Below the pieces are notes generated by a model. It was given only the letters and a program-made list of their open reading frames with translations, was not told the DNA's origin and searched no databases. Shown here one piece after another: positions 6,487 to 14,522 of a stretch of 30,011 bases of DNA; the stretch's first letter is position 1; each line of letters starts with the position of its first letter. Both the position numbers and the translations under genes were made by a program. This DNA is from an uncultured Phascolarctobacterium sp. (GTDB lineage Bacteria > Bacillota > Negativicutes > Acidaminococcales > Acidaminococcaceae), in contig NZ_CALDXR010000045.1 of the NCBI RefSeq assembly GCF_937920985.1, positions 1-30,011 on the forward strand, given 5' to 3'.

Positions 6487-8364
6487 ATGTTACGAAAATT
6501 ATCAGCCGTTTTTTTACTCATACTGACCTCACTGGGATTTATAGCAGGCAATGTCGACGCTGCTAAGGAGCAAGCAAAGCAAGAGGTTGTTTTTGCAGAC
6601 GCCGGCTGGGACAGTGTCAAATTCCACAACGCCGTTGCCGGTTTCATCGGCACTCACGCCTATAACATCACGCCTAAGATTATCAGTGGCTCCACGCCCA
6701 TCATCCAGACGGCGCTGCTCCGCGGCGACGTAGATGTGCATATGGAGCTGTGGACCGATAACGTGCCTACCTTTGAAGCTGACATGAAAACCGGCAAGCT
6801 GCTCAACCTGGGCATCAACTTTGATGATGATAAGCAGGGCCTTTATGTTCCCCGCTATCTTATTGAGGGTGACGCCAAGCGTGGCATCAAGGCACTCGCT
6901 CCGGATTTGAAAACCGTCAAAGACCTGGCGCGCTATGCGCACCTGTTCAAGGATCCCGAAGATCCTACCAAGGGCCGTCTTTACGGAGCTATTCCCGGAT
7001 GGAGCATTGATAAGATACTTTATTTAAAATATGAAGCCTACGGCTTAAACAAAAATTATGTCTACTTCCGTTCCGGCAGCGAACCGGCGCTGAACAGCGC
7101 CTTCCTCGCCGCCTACACTAAGGGCGAACCTATTGTAGGCTACAACTACGAGCCGACCTGGCTCACCGGCAAGCTGGACCTAGTTCTGCTGCAGGACGAG
7201 CCCTACAACGAAGTCGGCTTTCAACGCGGACTGACGGAAGCACGCTCCGTTCCCGTCTGCATCGTTGCCAACAAACAGCTGCAAAGCAAAGCACCGGAAT
7301 TTGTTGCCTTCCTGCAAAAATATCACACCACCAGCGCACTCACCGCAGAAGCGCTGGCACATATAGCAGATACTAAATGCACCTATGACGAGGCTGCCAT
7401 CTGGTTCATGCAGCGCCACCCCGAGCTGCTCGCACAGTGGCTGCCTGAGGATAAGCTACAAAGCATCACCAAAGCACTCAAAGGCGATAATGCTACTGCA
7501 GCCAACTGGCTTCTTAGCTTTCCGGAAGAAGTGCAGGTAGACTGGACTAAGCCCATCGACAATTTCGTCAACTACATCAACACCACCTACGCCAGCTTCT
7601 TCAATAAGGTGAAGGATATTCTTACCTGGTGCATTCTTTCTATCGAACGATTGCTGAACTTTATTCCCTGGTGGCTAACTATCATCGCTGTCGCTGCCTT
7701 GGGCAAAGTGCTCACAGGCAAGCTGTCGCGCGGTATTATCTACGGTCTGGGACTCTTCGCCATCGGTGCCTTCGGCTATTGGAGCATGATGAATGAAACG
7801 CTGGCAGTAGTTATTTCCTCGGTTATCATCTCGCTGCTTTTAGGCCTGCCCATCGGCATCCTTGTGTCCACCAGCAGACTGGCAAACCGACTGCTGCGTC
7901 CTCTGCTTGACGCTATGCAAACTATGCCCACATTTGTTTATATGATTCCCGCGGTTATGCTGCTTGGTCCCGGCAAGGTGCCTGCAGTTCTTGCTACGGT
8001 AGTTTATGCCGTCGTGCCTGTTATCCGCTTAACCAGCCACGGTATTCAGCAGGTTGACCCCAACGTTGTCGAAGCCTCCGCTGCCTTCGGCGCTTCGCGT
8101 TGGCAAACGCTGTTCAAGGTGCAAATTCCGCAGGCCATGCCCACGATTATGACAGGCATCAACCAAACGATGATGATGGCTGTAGCGATGGTTGTAACCT
8201 GCGCGATGATTGGTGCCAACGGCCTAGGCATGGAAGTGCTGATTGCCATTAACCGCACCGAATCCGGTCGCGGACTTATCGCCGGTATCTCTATCGTTAT
8301 TATTGCGATTATCATAGACCGCCTGACACAAAGCCTGGCAGACAAGAAAAAGGAGGGAAAATAA
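6487..8364 (+). CDS. Glycine betaine/proline-type ABC transporter: binding domain fused to permease
   Basis: This 625-residue fusion carries an OpuAC/ProX-type binding domain first (about 30-340) and a ProW/OpuAB-type permease second (about 370-620). It begins with a signal peptide or signal anchor (MLRKLSAVFLLILTSLGF). Candidate cage aromatics for a quaternary ammonium ligand are Trp41 (AGWDS), Trp89 (ELWTD), Trp172 (PGWSI) and Trp225 (EPTWL). The permease has the coupling motif VEASAAFGASRWQTLFKVQIP. Better-known fusions (lactococcal OpuABC) put the binding domain at the C terminus; here the order is reversed. GGAGGTGAAG precedes the ATG and a consensus promoter lies at 6407-6436. The ATPase starts directly after the stop. 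Role: osmoprotectant uptake. Confidence 0.88.
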   Translation: MLRKLSAVFLLILTSLGFIAGNVDAAKEQAKQEVVFADAGWDSVKFHNAVAGFIGTHAYNITPKIISGSTPIIQTALLRGDVDVHMELWTDNVPTFEADMKTGKLLNLGINFDDDKQGLYVPRYLIEGDAKRGIKALAPDLKTVKDLARYAHLFKDPEDPTKGRLYGAIPGWSIDKILYLKYEAYGLNKNYVYFRSGSEPALNSAFLAAYTKGEPIVGYNYEPTWLTGKLDLVLLQDEPYNEVGFQRGLTEARSVPVCIVANKQLQSKAPEFVAFLQKYHTTSALTAEALAHIADTKCTYDEAAIWFMQRHPELLAQWLPEDKLQSITKALKGDNATAANWLLSFPEEVQVDWTKPIDNFVNYINTTYASFFNKVKDILTWCILSIERLLNFIPWWLTIIAVAALGKVLTGKLSRGIIYGLGLFAIGAFGYWSMMNETLAVVISSVIISLLLGLPIGILVSTSRLANRLLRPLLDAMQTMPTFVYMIPAVMLLGPGKVPAVLATVVYAVVPVIRLTSHGIQQVDPNVVEASAAFGASRWQTLFKVQIPQAMPTIMTGINQTMMMAVAMVVTCAMIGANGLGMEVLIAINRTESGRGLIAGISIVIIAIIIDRLTQSLADKKKEGK

Positions 8365-9564
8365 ATGACTGTACCCGTATTGCAAGTAAAAAACCTGTAC
8401 AAGCTGTTTATTCCTCTGGAGCATTCGCAAAACGAGAAAAAAGCTATGACCATGCTGGAGCAAGGTGCTTCCCGCACCGAAGTGCAGGAAGCCACCGGCA
8501 TCACCGCAGGTCTGATTGATATAAACTTCACGGTCAACAAAGGAGAAGTATTTGTTCTCATCGGTCTTTCCGGCAGCGGCAAATCCACGCTTATCCGCTG
8601 TCTGAATATGCTTAACCCACCAACCTCAGGCACAGTTTATCTTGAGGGCGATAACATTACCGATTTCAGCAATAAACAGCTGCAGGAGCTGCGCCGAACT
8701 AAGGTAGCAATGGTTTTCCAGAACTTCGGACTTATCAGCAACCGTAATGTTTTGGAGAACACCTACTATGGTCTGGAGATTCGCGGCGTACCGCTGAAGG
8801 AGCGTACCGAAAAGGCTATGCAGATGCTGGAAATGGTTGGCCTGCAGGGCTGGGAAAAAACGCGCATCAGTGCTCTTTCCGGAGGCATGAAGCAACGCGT
8901 CGGCATCGCCCGCGCACTTGCCAACGATCCCGATATCCTGCTGATGGACGAAGCCTTTTCTGCGCTCGACCCCTTAGTGCGCAATGATTTACAGTTTGAG
9001 CTGCTGCGTATTCAGGAAAAGACCGGTAAGACGATTGTTTTTATCACCCACGATATCAATGAAGCCTTCCGCCTGGGAACGCACGTCGGCATTTTGCGCG
9101 ACGGCCGCATGGTGCAAATCGGTACGCCGGAGGAAATGATTACCAACCCGGCAGACGACTATGTGCGTAGCTTTATCAACAATGCCGATTCCAGTAAAAT
9201 CTTCACTGTACGTAACGTAATGAGTACGCAGACATGTATCGTGCGCAATATCGACGGTGCCGCCGTTGCACTGCGTAACATGAAAAACAGCGGCGTATCC
9301 AGTGCCTACGTAGTTGACGAGCATCTGCACTTTATCGGTATCATCACATTGGATAGCGCTATGCAGGTGCTTTCCGGCTATACAACCTTTGATAAAAGCA
9401 TTTTACGTAATGTTCCTGTTATAGATAATCTTGATACACCCGTGGCAGATATTATGCCGCTTTCGGCAAGCACGCCCTTCCCTTTGCCCGTAATTGATGA
9501 AAATAAACTGTTTTGCGGTATTGTCACCAAGGCTTCCGTGATATCCTCCTTTGTCACCAACTGA
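8365..9564 (+). CDS. proV: Glycine betaine/proline-type ABC transporter ATPase with CBS domains
   Basis: This 399-residue ATPase drives the fused transporter encoded just upstream; stop and start are adjacent (TAAATG) with AAGGAGG inside the upstream gene. The ProV/OpuAA-type N-terminal extension (LEQGASRTEVQEATG) precedes Walker A GLSGSGKST (67-75). The signature is LSGGMKQR (171-178), Walker B ILLMDE (191-196), and the H-loop FITHD. Residues from about 285 to the end form a CBS pair (VRNVMS, then VADIMPLSA and KLFCGIVTKASV). In OpuA homologues CBS modules sense ionic strength or cyclic di-AMP, which would gate uptake at high osmolarity. A terminator follows at 9588. Confidence 0.92.
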   Translation: MTVPVLQVKNLYKLFIPLEHSQNEKKAMTMLEQGASRTEVQEATGITAGLIDINFTVNKGEVFVLIGLSGSGKSTLIRCLNMLNPPTSGTVYLEGDNITDFSNKQLQELRRTKVAMVFQNFGLISNRNVLENTYYGLEIRGVPLKERTEKAMQMLEMVGLQGWEKTRISALSGGMKQRVGIARALANDPDILLMDEAFSALDPLVRNDLQFELLRIQEKTGKTIVFITHDINEAFRLGTHVGILRDGRMVQIGTPEEMITNPADDYVRSFINNADSSKIFTVRNVMSTQTCIVRNIDGAAVALRNMKNSGVSSAYVVDEHLHFIGIITLDSAMQVLSGYTTFDKSILRNVPVIDNLDTPVADIMPLSASTPFPLPVIDENKLFCGIVTKASVISSFVTN

Positions 9565-9587
9565 ACTCTCATCCTCCCGCAAACAGC

Positions 9588-9634
9588 AAAAAAGCTGATG
9601 CTCCGGCAGTTCCCTGCCTTAGCATCAGCTTTTT
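9588..9634. terminator. Bidirectional terminator between the osmoprotectant operon and the cold-shock gene
   Basis: AAAAAGCTGATGCT pairs with AGCATCAGCTTTTT (14 bp, 18-base loop). A and T runs on the two sides let it serve both converging genes. Confidence 0.9.
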
Positions 9635-9645
9635 ACTTGCATTTA

Positions 9646-9846
9646 TTATTCAACATGTACAACGTTAGTTGCCTGTTCGCCACGGTCACCCTGGATAACG
9701 TCAAATTCTACGTTCCAGCCTTCTTCTAAGGTTTTAAAGCCTTCGCTTTTAATACCGGAGAAGTGAACGAACAAATCCTTGCCGCCTTCTCTTTGGATAA
9801 AACCATAGCCCTTTTCTGCATTAAACCATTTAACTTTGCCTGTCAT
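9646..9846 (-). CDS. Cold-shock domain protein (66 aa)
   Basis: A single CspA-type OB fold, a cytoplasmic single-stranded RNA/DNA-binding chaperone. RNP1 is present as KGYGFIQ (12-18) and RNP2 as DLFVHFS (24-30), with the usual KWFNAEKG start. Length is normal for bacterial Csp proteins. GGGAGG lies 7 bases before the ATG. Transcription from the promoter at 9896-9924 gives a leader of only about 40 bases, shorter than the long thermosensing leader of E. coli cspA. Confidence 0.95.
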   Translation of the reverse strand: MTGKVKWFNAEKGYGFIQREGGKDLFVHFSGIKSEGFKTLEEGWNVEFDVIQGDRGEQATNVVHVE

Positions 9847-9895
9847 CTGTAGGCCTCCCTAATTACTATTTGAGCCGCTAAAACTCACTTAGCTT

Positions 9896-9924
9896 ATTAT
9901 AGCCTATATGTACAGGAAAAGCAA
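9896..9924 (-). promoter_or_regulatory. Promoter of the cold-shock gene
   Basis: On the minus strand TTGCTT (9924-9919), a 17-bp spacer and TATAAT (9901-9896) form a strong promoter pointing at the cold-shock gene. Confidence 0.75.
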
Positions 9925-9948
9925 ATATTTGTCTGAATCTTTATAATT

Positions 9949-10212
9949 TTATTCTGCAATGCGAGCTTGCCATGTCTGCAGCAAAGCGAGCTTCTGCTCC
10001 CGGCGCAGCTTTTTTATGGCGCATTCGCGCCGCAAAGCCGCTTCCTTATCCGGCAGCTCTTCGCTGTATACCAGCTCCAACGGTCCGCGTCCACGCGTAT
10101 ATTTGGCGCCGCGTCCGCTGTTATGCATCGCCAGACGGTGCTCCAGATCATTGGTCCAGCCTGTATATAAGCTGCCGTCCTTGCAGCGCAGCATATATAC
10201 AAACGCCGCCAT
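9949..10212 (-). CDS. GIY-YIG nuclease-superfamily protein, UPF0213/YhbQ type (87 aa)
   Basis: A small single-domain GIY-YIG protein of the YhbQ/UPF0213 group. The motif appears as VYMLRCKDGSLYTG (5-18), followed by WTNDLEHRLAMHNSG and KYTRGRGPLELVY with conserved basic residues. The cellular role of this group is not settled; nicking of damaged or branched DNA has been proposed. The ATG directly follows the cyclophilin stop (TAAATG) with only a weak ribosome site, so translation is probably coupled to that gene. Confidence 0.9.
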   Translation of the reverse strand: MAAFVYMLRCKDGSLYTGWTNDLEHRLAMHNSGRGAKYTRGRGPLELVYSEELPDKEAALRRECAIKKLRREQKLALLQTWQARIAE

Positions 10213-10683
10213 TTATTTTACAACCTCTACCTTTTCCATGGTCACAGCTTCACGCGGACGGTCACGGAAATCAGTCGGTACTACGCCGATAAGACGTACA
10301 ACATCCATGCCTTCAACAACTTTGCCGAAAATTGCATGGTGGCCGTTCAGCCAGGGAGTCGGTGCCAAAGTGATGAAGAATTGGCTGCCGCCGGTGTTCG
10401 GGCCTGCATTAGCCATGGACAGAATGCCCTCGTCGTCATGCTTCAGTCCTTCACCGAATTCGTCTTTAATCTTGTAGCCGGGGCCGCCCATACCGGTACC
10501 GGTCGGATCACCGCCCTGAATCATAAAGCCGTCGATTACACGGTGGAAAATAATACCGTCGTAGAAGCCTTTTTCTACCAGCTCAATAAAGTTTTTGGTA
10601 GTCAGCGGAGCCTTGTCCTCAAACATTTCGGCAACGAAAACACCTTTATTAGTCGTAAATTTAATTTTTCTGTTTTCACTCAT
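10213..10683 (-). CDS. ppiB: Cyclophilin-type peptidyl-prolyl cis-trans isomerase (156 aa)
   Basis: A cytoplasmic cyclophilin that isomerises X-Pro bonds. It has the core FHRVIDGFMIQGGDP (46-60, active-site Arg and Phe), MANAGPNTGGSQFFI and WLNGHHAIFGKV. There is no signal peptide. Length equals the short bacterial PpiB form. GGAGGTAAATATCA precedes the ATG. The GIY-YIG gene follows without a gap, and the polytopic membrane-protein gene lies 23 bases upstream, so the three may be co-transcribed. Confidence 0.95.
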   Translation of the reverse strand: MSENRKIKFTTNKGVFVAEMFEDKAPLTTKNFIELVEKGFYDGIIFHRVIDGFMIQGGDPTGTGMGGPGYKIKDEFGEGLKHDDEGILSMANAGPNTGGSQFFITLAPTPWLNGHHAIFGKVVEGMDVVRLIGVVPTDFRDRPREAVTMEKVEVVK

Positions 10684-10706
10684 TGATATTTACCTCCAGA
10701 ATAGCT

Positions 10707-11588
10707 TTAAAATACTTCATGCTTCAGCAGTGCAACAAACAGATAGATACCGCAGCCTGCCGCAGCACCTACAGCCGGCATCAAAGACGGTACGATAGCA
10801 TTGCCATGCAAAAAGGTCAGACTGAACAGCATCATGCAGAAATAACCCTGCATGGTCTGCAAACGCTTCGGCAGCAGACGCTTGCCGTTTTTATCACCCT
10901 TGGACTTCACATAATCTGCCACGCGGATTTCCGGCAGGAAAAGGATAAAGGCCAGTGCCATGATAATAATATTGCTCATGGACAGCTCATTGGCAACAGT
11001 ATCATACTTCGCAAAAATCAAGCAAGCCAGAGAAATACCTGCCAGATAAAGGCTGCGGAAATAGCCTGCCTGAATTTGGCTTTCCAGAATATAGGCAGCA
11101 CCGGTCAGCAGCGGGAATACCCACAAGCCCTGCAGTCCGAGCCAGGCAGCACTGCCAATCATAATAACATTATCAATCAGACGATGTCTGTCACCGGAGC
11201 TGCGGTTCAGCATACGCAGGATAAAGAGCAGCCACAGCATTACCAGGATATTGCCCTCGCCCATAAAATAGGTTGCTATCAGCGTCAGACCGCCGCCTAT
11301 GAAACCGCCGAGCTGACGGTCGGGGTCAAGCTCCAAAGCCAGCATATAGCTGAAGAGGAAGGATAAAGCATAACCTAAAGCGCTTACTACAGCAGCACCG
11401 GAATCCATACCGGTAGAGCATTTCCACAGCGTTACCACAACGGAAATGGCAACAGCGCACATCATAGCAATACGCACCGGCTTTTTATCAAAGTCAATCG
11501 GGCGTCCCAGGCCAAGATACTCGCTTACACCCGTAGGATCGTAAGCGGCAGGCTGATCACCTGCATATTTATTACTTTTTTTCGACAT
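10707..11588 (-). CDS. Polytopic membrane protein of unknown function (293 aa)
   Basis: I do not recognise the family. The start MSKKSNKYAG is chosen because AAGGTGTGATGAT precedes it; an earlier in-frame ATG at 11636 has no ribosome site. A hydrophilic 40-residue N terminus precedes about seven to eight hydrophobic segments, and a cytoplasmic-looking basic loop (DYVKSKGDKNGKRLLPKR) lies near residue 235. The last helix ends close to the C terminus. A TATAAT (11630-11625) with a poor -35 lies 36 bases upstream. Nothing indicates a substrate. Confidence 0.8.
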   Translation of the reverse strand: MSKKSNKYAGDQPAAYDPTGVSEYLGLGRPIDFDKKPVRIAMMCAVAISVVVTLWKCSTGMDSGAAVVSALGYALSFLFSYMLALELDPDRQLGGFIGGGLTLIATYFMGEGNILVMLWLLFILRMLNRSSGDRHRLIDNVIMIGSAAWLGLQGLWVFPLLTGAAYILESQIQAGYFRSLYLAGISLACLIFAKYDTVANELSMSNIIIMALAFILFLPEIRVADYVKSKGDKNGKRLLPKRLQTMQGYFCMMLFSLTFLHGNAIVPSLMPAVGAAAGCGIYLFVALLKHEVF

Positions 11589-11694
11589 ATCATCACACCT
11601 TATCTGTAAGATTTTAACTATTTTATTATACCACAAGTACAGTGTCTAGTCATTATGTAAAACATATAAAGGTCAACAGAAAGTCAGAATATAG

Positions 11695-11735
11695 CAAAAA
11701 AGTTTCCCCGACGCACATTCAGTACGCGGGGAAAG
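11695..11735 (-). terminator. Terminator of the M20 peptidase gene
   Basis: TTTCCCCG (11703-11710) pairs with CGGGGAAA (11727-11734). On the minus strand the stem is followed by a run of T, starting 26 bases after the peptidase stop. Confidence 0.8.
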
Positions 11736-11760
11736 CTTTCAACTCATTATGAATGTTTTA

Positions 11761-12987
11761 TCAGAAGGTTTCTGCCAGCTCAGCCAGAGTCAGTGCAAAG
11801 GCTGTAGTTCTGGGAACTGCAGTGTTCAAATCTACAGATTCATGGTCGGTATGCTCATCATAGTTTTCTACGCCCAAAGCATCCAGTGTCGGTACGAACT
11901 TCGCTGTGCGGTTGCCGTCGGTGAGGCCGCCTGCTACCCATTCGTTTACCTCAGCGCCGTATTCCTCTTTAACGATGCGCTTGTAAACATCAACCATCTT
12001 CTGTGCCTGGGCAGTTTTCTGCATCGGACCGGTAACAATGCCGCCGGTAATCTTAATGCTGGTGCCGGGGATAACAACCTTATCTGCCAACGCCTTAACC
12101 TCAGCATCAATACGCTGCTGCTCTTCAATCGTAAAGCAACGGATATTTACCTCGCAGAAGGCATCGCCCGGAATAACGCTGATTTTGTCATTAGTAGAAC
12201 CGATTACGCCAACATTGACGGTATTCTGCGGAATGAACTGACCAGCATCAACAATGCCGCGTGCCTTCAACGCTGCTGCCGTATAATCCTCCGGATTTCC
12301 CGGCATGGGGCTGGCAAGCTTCTGCAGCTCGGTAATTGTATAAGCCAGCTGGTGAATAGCGTTAGCACAGGATTGAGATGCGTTGCCGTGGTGTCCGCCC
12401 TTACCGGTAACCTCAACGCGATATTTGGCATTGCCCTTGCGCTGGGTAACAATGCCCCAGTTCGGACGGGCAACGTCCATAATAATCGCAAAATCGGACT
12501 GCTGCGACAGCTCTGCCACGATATCCTCGGCAGTCTTGCTGCCGCCCTCCTCTTCGCCGTTAGTATAATAAATAATTTCCTTAAAATTATCAAAGCCTGC
12601 AGCCTTCAAGGCTTCCAAGCCATATATAACCTCTACAACAGTAGCCTTGTCATCACCAACACCCGGTCCCCAAGCAAAGTTATTTTCGTCAACACGGAAC
12701 GGACGACGTGCAGCTTCACCCTTTTTAAATACTGTATCAACATGGGCAACAAGCAGAATCGTGTATTTGCCTGTTCCCTTTAAACGGGAAATCAGGTGGC
12801 AGGCTCTGTCATTATATCTGAACTCCGTGGCAGCACCGATAGCTGTCATTTTTTCAGCAACAAATTTATTTGCTGCCTCTGTGCCTTCTCTGTCACCATT
12901 ACCGGAGTCAATATTGGTCAAGGCTTCCAAATCCTTCACATAATCCTCATAATGCTCGGCAATATACTTTTTTACGGCTTCTCTCAT
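11761..12987 (-). CDS. M20-family metallopeptidase, glutamate carboxypeptidase-like (408 aa)
   Basis: A cytoplasmic di-zinc amidohydrolase/carboxypeptidase of the M20A type. Zinc and catalytic residues are visible: His82-Val-Asp84 in AHVDTV, Asp112 in GPGVGDDKA, Glu145-Glu146 in NGEEEGG, an Asp in IMDVARPNW, and a C-terminal His in DEHTDHESVD. A dimerisation domain lies near 180-300 (KGGHHGNAS). The start MREAVKK follows AAAGGGGTAATAAA. A longer frame from 13098 has no signal sequence or ribosome site. The substrate, probably a peptide or an N-acyl or gamma-glutamyl amino acid, cannot be read from sequence. Confidence 0.92.
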   Translation of the reverse strand: MREAVKKYIAEHYEDYVKDLEALTNIDSGNGDREGTEAANKFVAEKMTAIGAATEFRYNDRACHLISRLKGTGKYTILLVAHVDTVFKKGEAARRPFRVDENNFAWGPGVGDDKATVVEVIYGLEALKAAGFDNFKEIIYYTNGEEEGGSKTAEDIVAELSQQSDFAIIMDVARPNWGIVTQRKGNAKYRVEVTGKGGHHGNASQSCANAIHQLAYTITELQKLASPMPGNPEDYTAAALKARGIVDAGQFIPQNTVNVGVIGSTNDKISVIPGDAFCEVNIRCFTIEEQQRIDAEVKALADKVVIPGTSIKITGGIVTGPMQKTAQAQKMVDVYKRIVKEEYGAEVNEWVAGGLTDGNRTAKFVPTLDALGVENYDEHTDHESVDLNTAVPRTTAFALTLAELAETF

Positions 12988-13042
12988 TTTATTACCCCTT
13001 TCGTATTTGGAATCATATTTATATTTATTCGTTAGAACGGGT

Positions 13043-13069
13043 AAAAAATCCTGCCACGGGAGATTTTTT
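13043..13069 (-). terminator. AT-rich hairpin upstream of the M20 peptidase gene
   Basis: AAAAAATC and GATTTTTT flank an 11-base interior. It lies between the CGGC-gene terminator and the peptidase start and could be a second terminator or an attenuator. Confidence 0.4.
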
Positions 13070-13085
13070 AAGTTGATAAAGTGAA

Positions 13086-13113
13086 AAGCAGCAGCCATCG
13101 CTGACTACTGCTT
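13086..13113 (-). terminator. Terminator of the CGGC-domain gene
   Basis: A 12-bp stem (AAGCAGTAGTCA / TGGCTGCTGCTT, with G-U pairs) is closed by a GCGA tetraloop and followed by TTTC, 21 bases after the stop. Confidence 0.75.
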
Positions 13114-13134
13114 AACAACATGCTGCATATTATA

Positions 13135-13488
13135 TTAGTGAGTACCGTCTACGATAGTAATGCCTGCTTCCTGCAGTTCATCAATAATTGCTTTAATCTT
13201 CGGGCAGAGATGCTTTTCGCCATTGGCATCCTTTTTATGCGTGCAGTGGCTGATGTGCAGCGCATCCAGCTCCAAAGCCTTCATGCGTTCAATTTTCTTA
13301 CGAATGCCCTCCTGGTTTTCCAGCTTGGAATTACCACAGCCGTTGCAGGTCCACATCGCCATCAGACGCAGCTCCTCATCACCATACTGCGCAAAGGCTT
13401 TATCCTTTTCATACAGAGCACGCAGGCAGCCTGCTCCCGCACAGGAGGCGGAGGTAATCAGGCAGCGCAGAATTGCTATTTTCTTCAT
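13135..13488 (-). CDS. CGGC-domain protein, putative metal-binding (117 aa)
   Basis: This matches the CGGC-domain family (PF08821), small cytoplasmic proteins predicted to bind metal through conserved Cys/His residues. Visible candidates are Cys9, Cys16 and Cys21, Cys48-Asn-Gly-Cys51, His81-Cys82-Thr-His84 and Cys95. The start MKKIAILRC follows GGAGGAATATAGT; eleven more in-frame codons upstream would absorb that ribosome site. A promoter lies at 13544-13572 inside the tail of the upstream lipoprotein gene, so it is probably transcribed separately. No function is established. Confidence 0.82.
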   Translation of the reverse strand: MKKIAILRCLITSASCAGAGCLRALYEKDKAFAQYGDEELRLMAMWTCNGCGNSKLENQEGIRKKIERMKALELDALHISHCTHKKDANGEKHLCPKIKAIIDELQEAGITIVDGTH

Positions 13489-13543
13489 ACTATATTCCTC
13501 CAAAAAATAACTTGCCGGCATTTTCAGCCTTGCTGTTTATTTG

Positions 13544-13572
13544 ATTTTATCATTATTGAGGATGGTTGGCAA
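13544..13572 (-). promoter_or_regulatory. Promoter of the CGGC-domain gene
   Basis: On the minus strand TTGCCA (13572-13567), 17 bp, TAAAAT (13549-13544). The -35 lies within the last codons of the binding-lipoprotein gene. Confidence 0.6.
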
Positions 13573-14518
13573 GCAAGCATTGCTTAACATACTTCAACGT
13601 TCCTAACAAATCACTGCCTGGAGCTACTATCTGCTTATAAGCTATAGGATAAACCTGACCACTTGCTACTGCCGGTAAATGCTTATACAGAGGATTATGC
13701 AGCTGTGCTAACGCTGCTTGCTTCTGCTGCTCCCCGCCATGATAGACAACAAAGATTTTAGCAGCCTGCATTTCCATCAGTTCTTCCTGACTGATAAAGG
13801 GAGCGCTGTAACTCACTAACGAACAACCATAATGACGAATTATATCTCCGCATAAAAGGTCATTACCAAAGACTTCTATATTACCATTGAGAAATTCTAC
13901 AAAAAGAACCTTTTGTGCCGGTATTTTCTCAGCAGCCTGCAATTCTGAATCAATCTTTTGGATTATATCCTGCGCCTGCTGCTGCCTTCCTAGTGCAAGT
14001 CCCATATTGCTGATAAACCTTTTCTCACTGGCAATTGTACAGGCAGGGAATCTTCCCTTCGCCGGTACGGGTCCTGACGCATCCTGAATGTATGCAGGTA
14101 TTCCCTTAGCTATCCAGCTTGACGTATCACCTAATTGATTATCTGCAAAATACCTGCGCCACCCAAGAATAAAATCCGGTTGTAGTGCTACAGCAGCCTC
14201 CAGCTGCAGAGGCTGCGTATAAATTCTAGCATTTGGCAAAAGCGCTTGCAGACTTCCTTTATCTTCAGCTTCCGTCAGAACAGCTGCTGTAATTTTATCA
14301 CCAGCGCCCAAAGCCACTAAGGTTTCAACTCCGCTATTACCGCACACTAAAATACGTTGCGGTACTTGTTTAAATATAACCTTCTGTTCATCTCCAAAAA
14401 AATTATAATTGTTTACACTAATATTTTGCCGATCGCTACTTTTATCTTGCTGAGGTCCGCAAGCTACGCATCCCAAACAGCATAGTAACAAACAAAAGCA
14501 CCATAATAATTTCTTCAT
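13553..14518 (-). CDS. Periplasmic-binding-protein-like lipoprotein partnered with TBDT-1 (FhuD/BtuF superfamily)
   Basis: A 321-residue PF01497-type binding protein for siderophore, heme or cobalamin. It starts MKKLLWCFCLLLCCLG with several cysteines; lipidation is probable near GCVACG, although no perfect lipobox is present. The two lobes are visible from QRILVCGNSGVETLVALG (about 53-72) with LQPDFILGWR, and from KVLFVEFLNG onward with QEELMEMQAAKIFVVYHGG. The ATG follows the receptor stop by 4 bases, so the pair is one transcript. No permease or ATPase lies nearby. The ligand is unknown. A chelated iron source fits the Fur-like dyad upstream of the operon. Confidence 0.85.
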   Translation of the reverse strand: MKKLLWCFCLLLCCLGCVACGPQQDKSSDRQNISVNNYNFFGDEQKVIFKQVPQRILVCGNSGVETLVALGAGDKITAAVLTEAEDKGSLQALLPNARIYTQPLQLEAAVALQPDFILGWRRYFADNQLGDTSSWIAKGIPAYIQDASGPVPAKGRFPACTIASEKRFISNMGLALGRQQQAQDIIQKIDSELQAAEKIPAQKVLFVEFLNGNIEVFGNDLLCGDIIRHYGCSLVSYSAPFISQEELMEMQAAKIFVVYHGGEQQKQAALAQLHNPLYKHLPAVASGQVYPIAYKQIVAPGSDLLGTLKYVKQCLLANHPQ

Positions 14519-14522
14519 AAGC

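Noticed and set aside
11749..12783. 344-codon open frame on the plus strand
   Set aside because: It is antisense to the M20 peptidase, whose catalytic motifs are intact.
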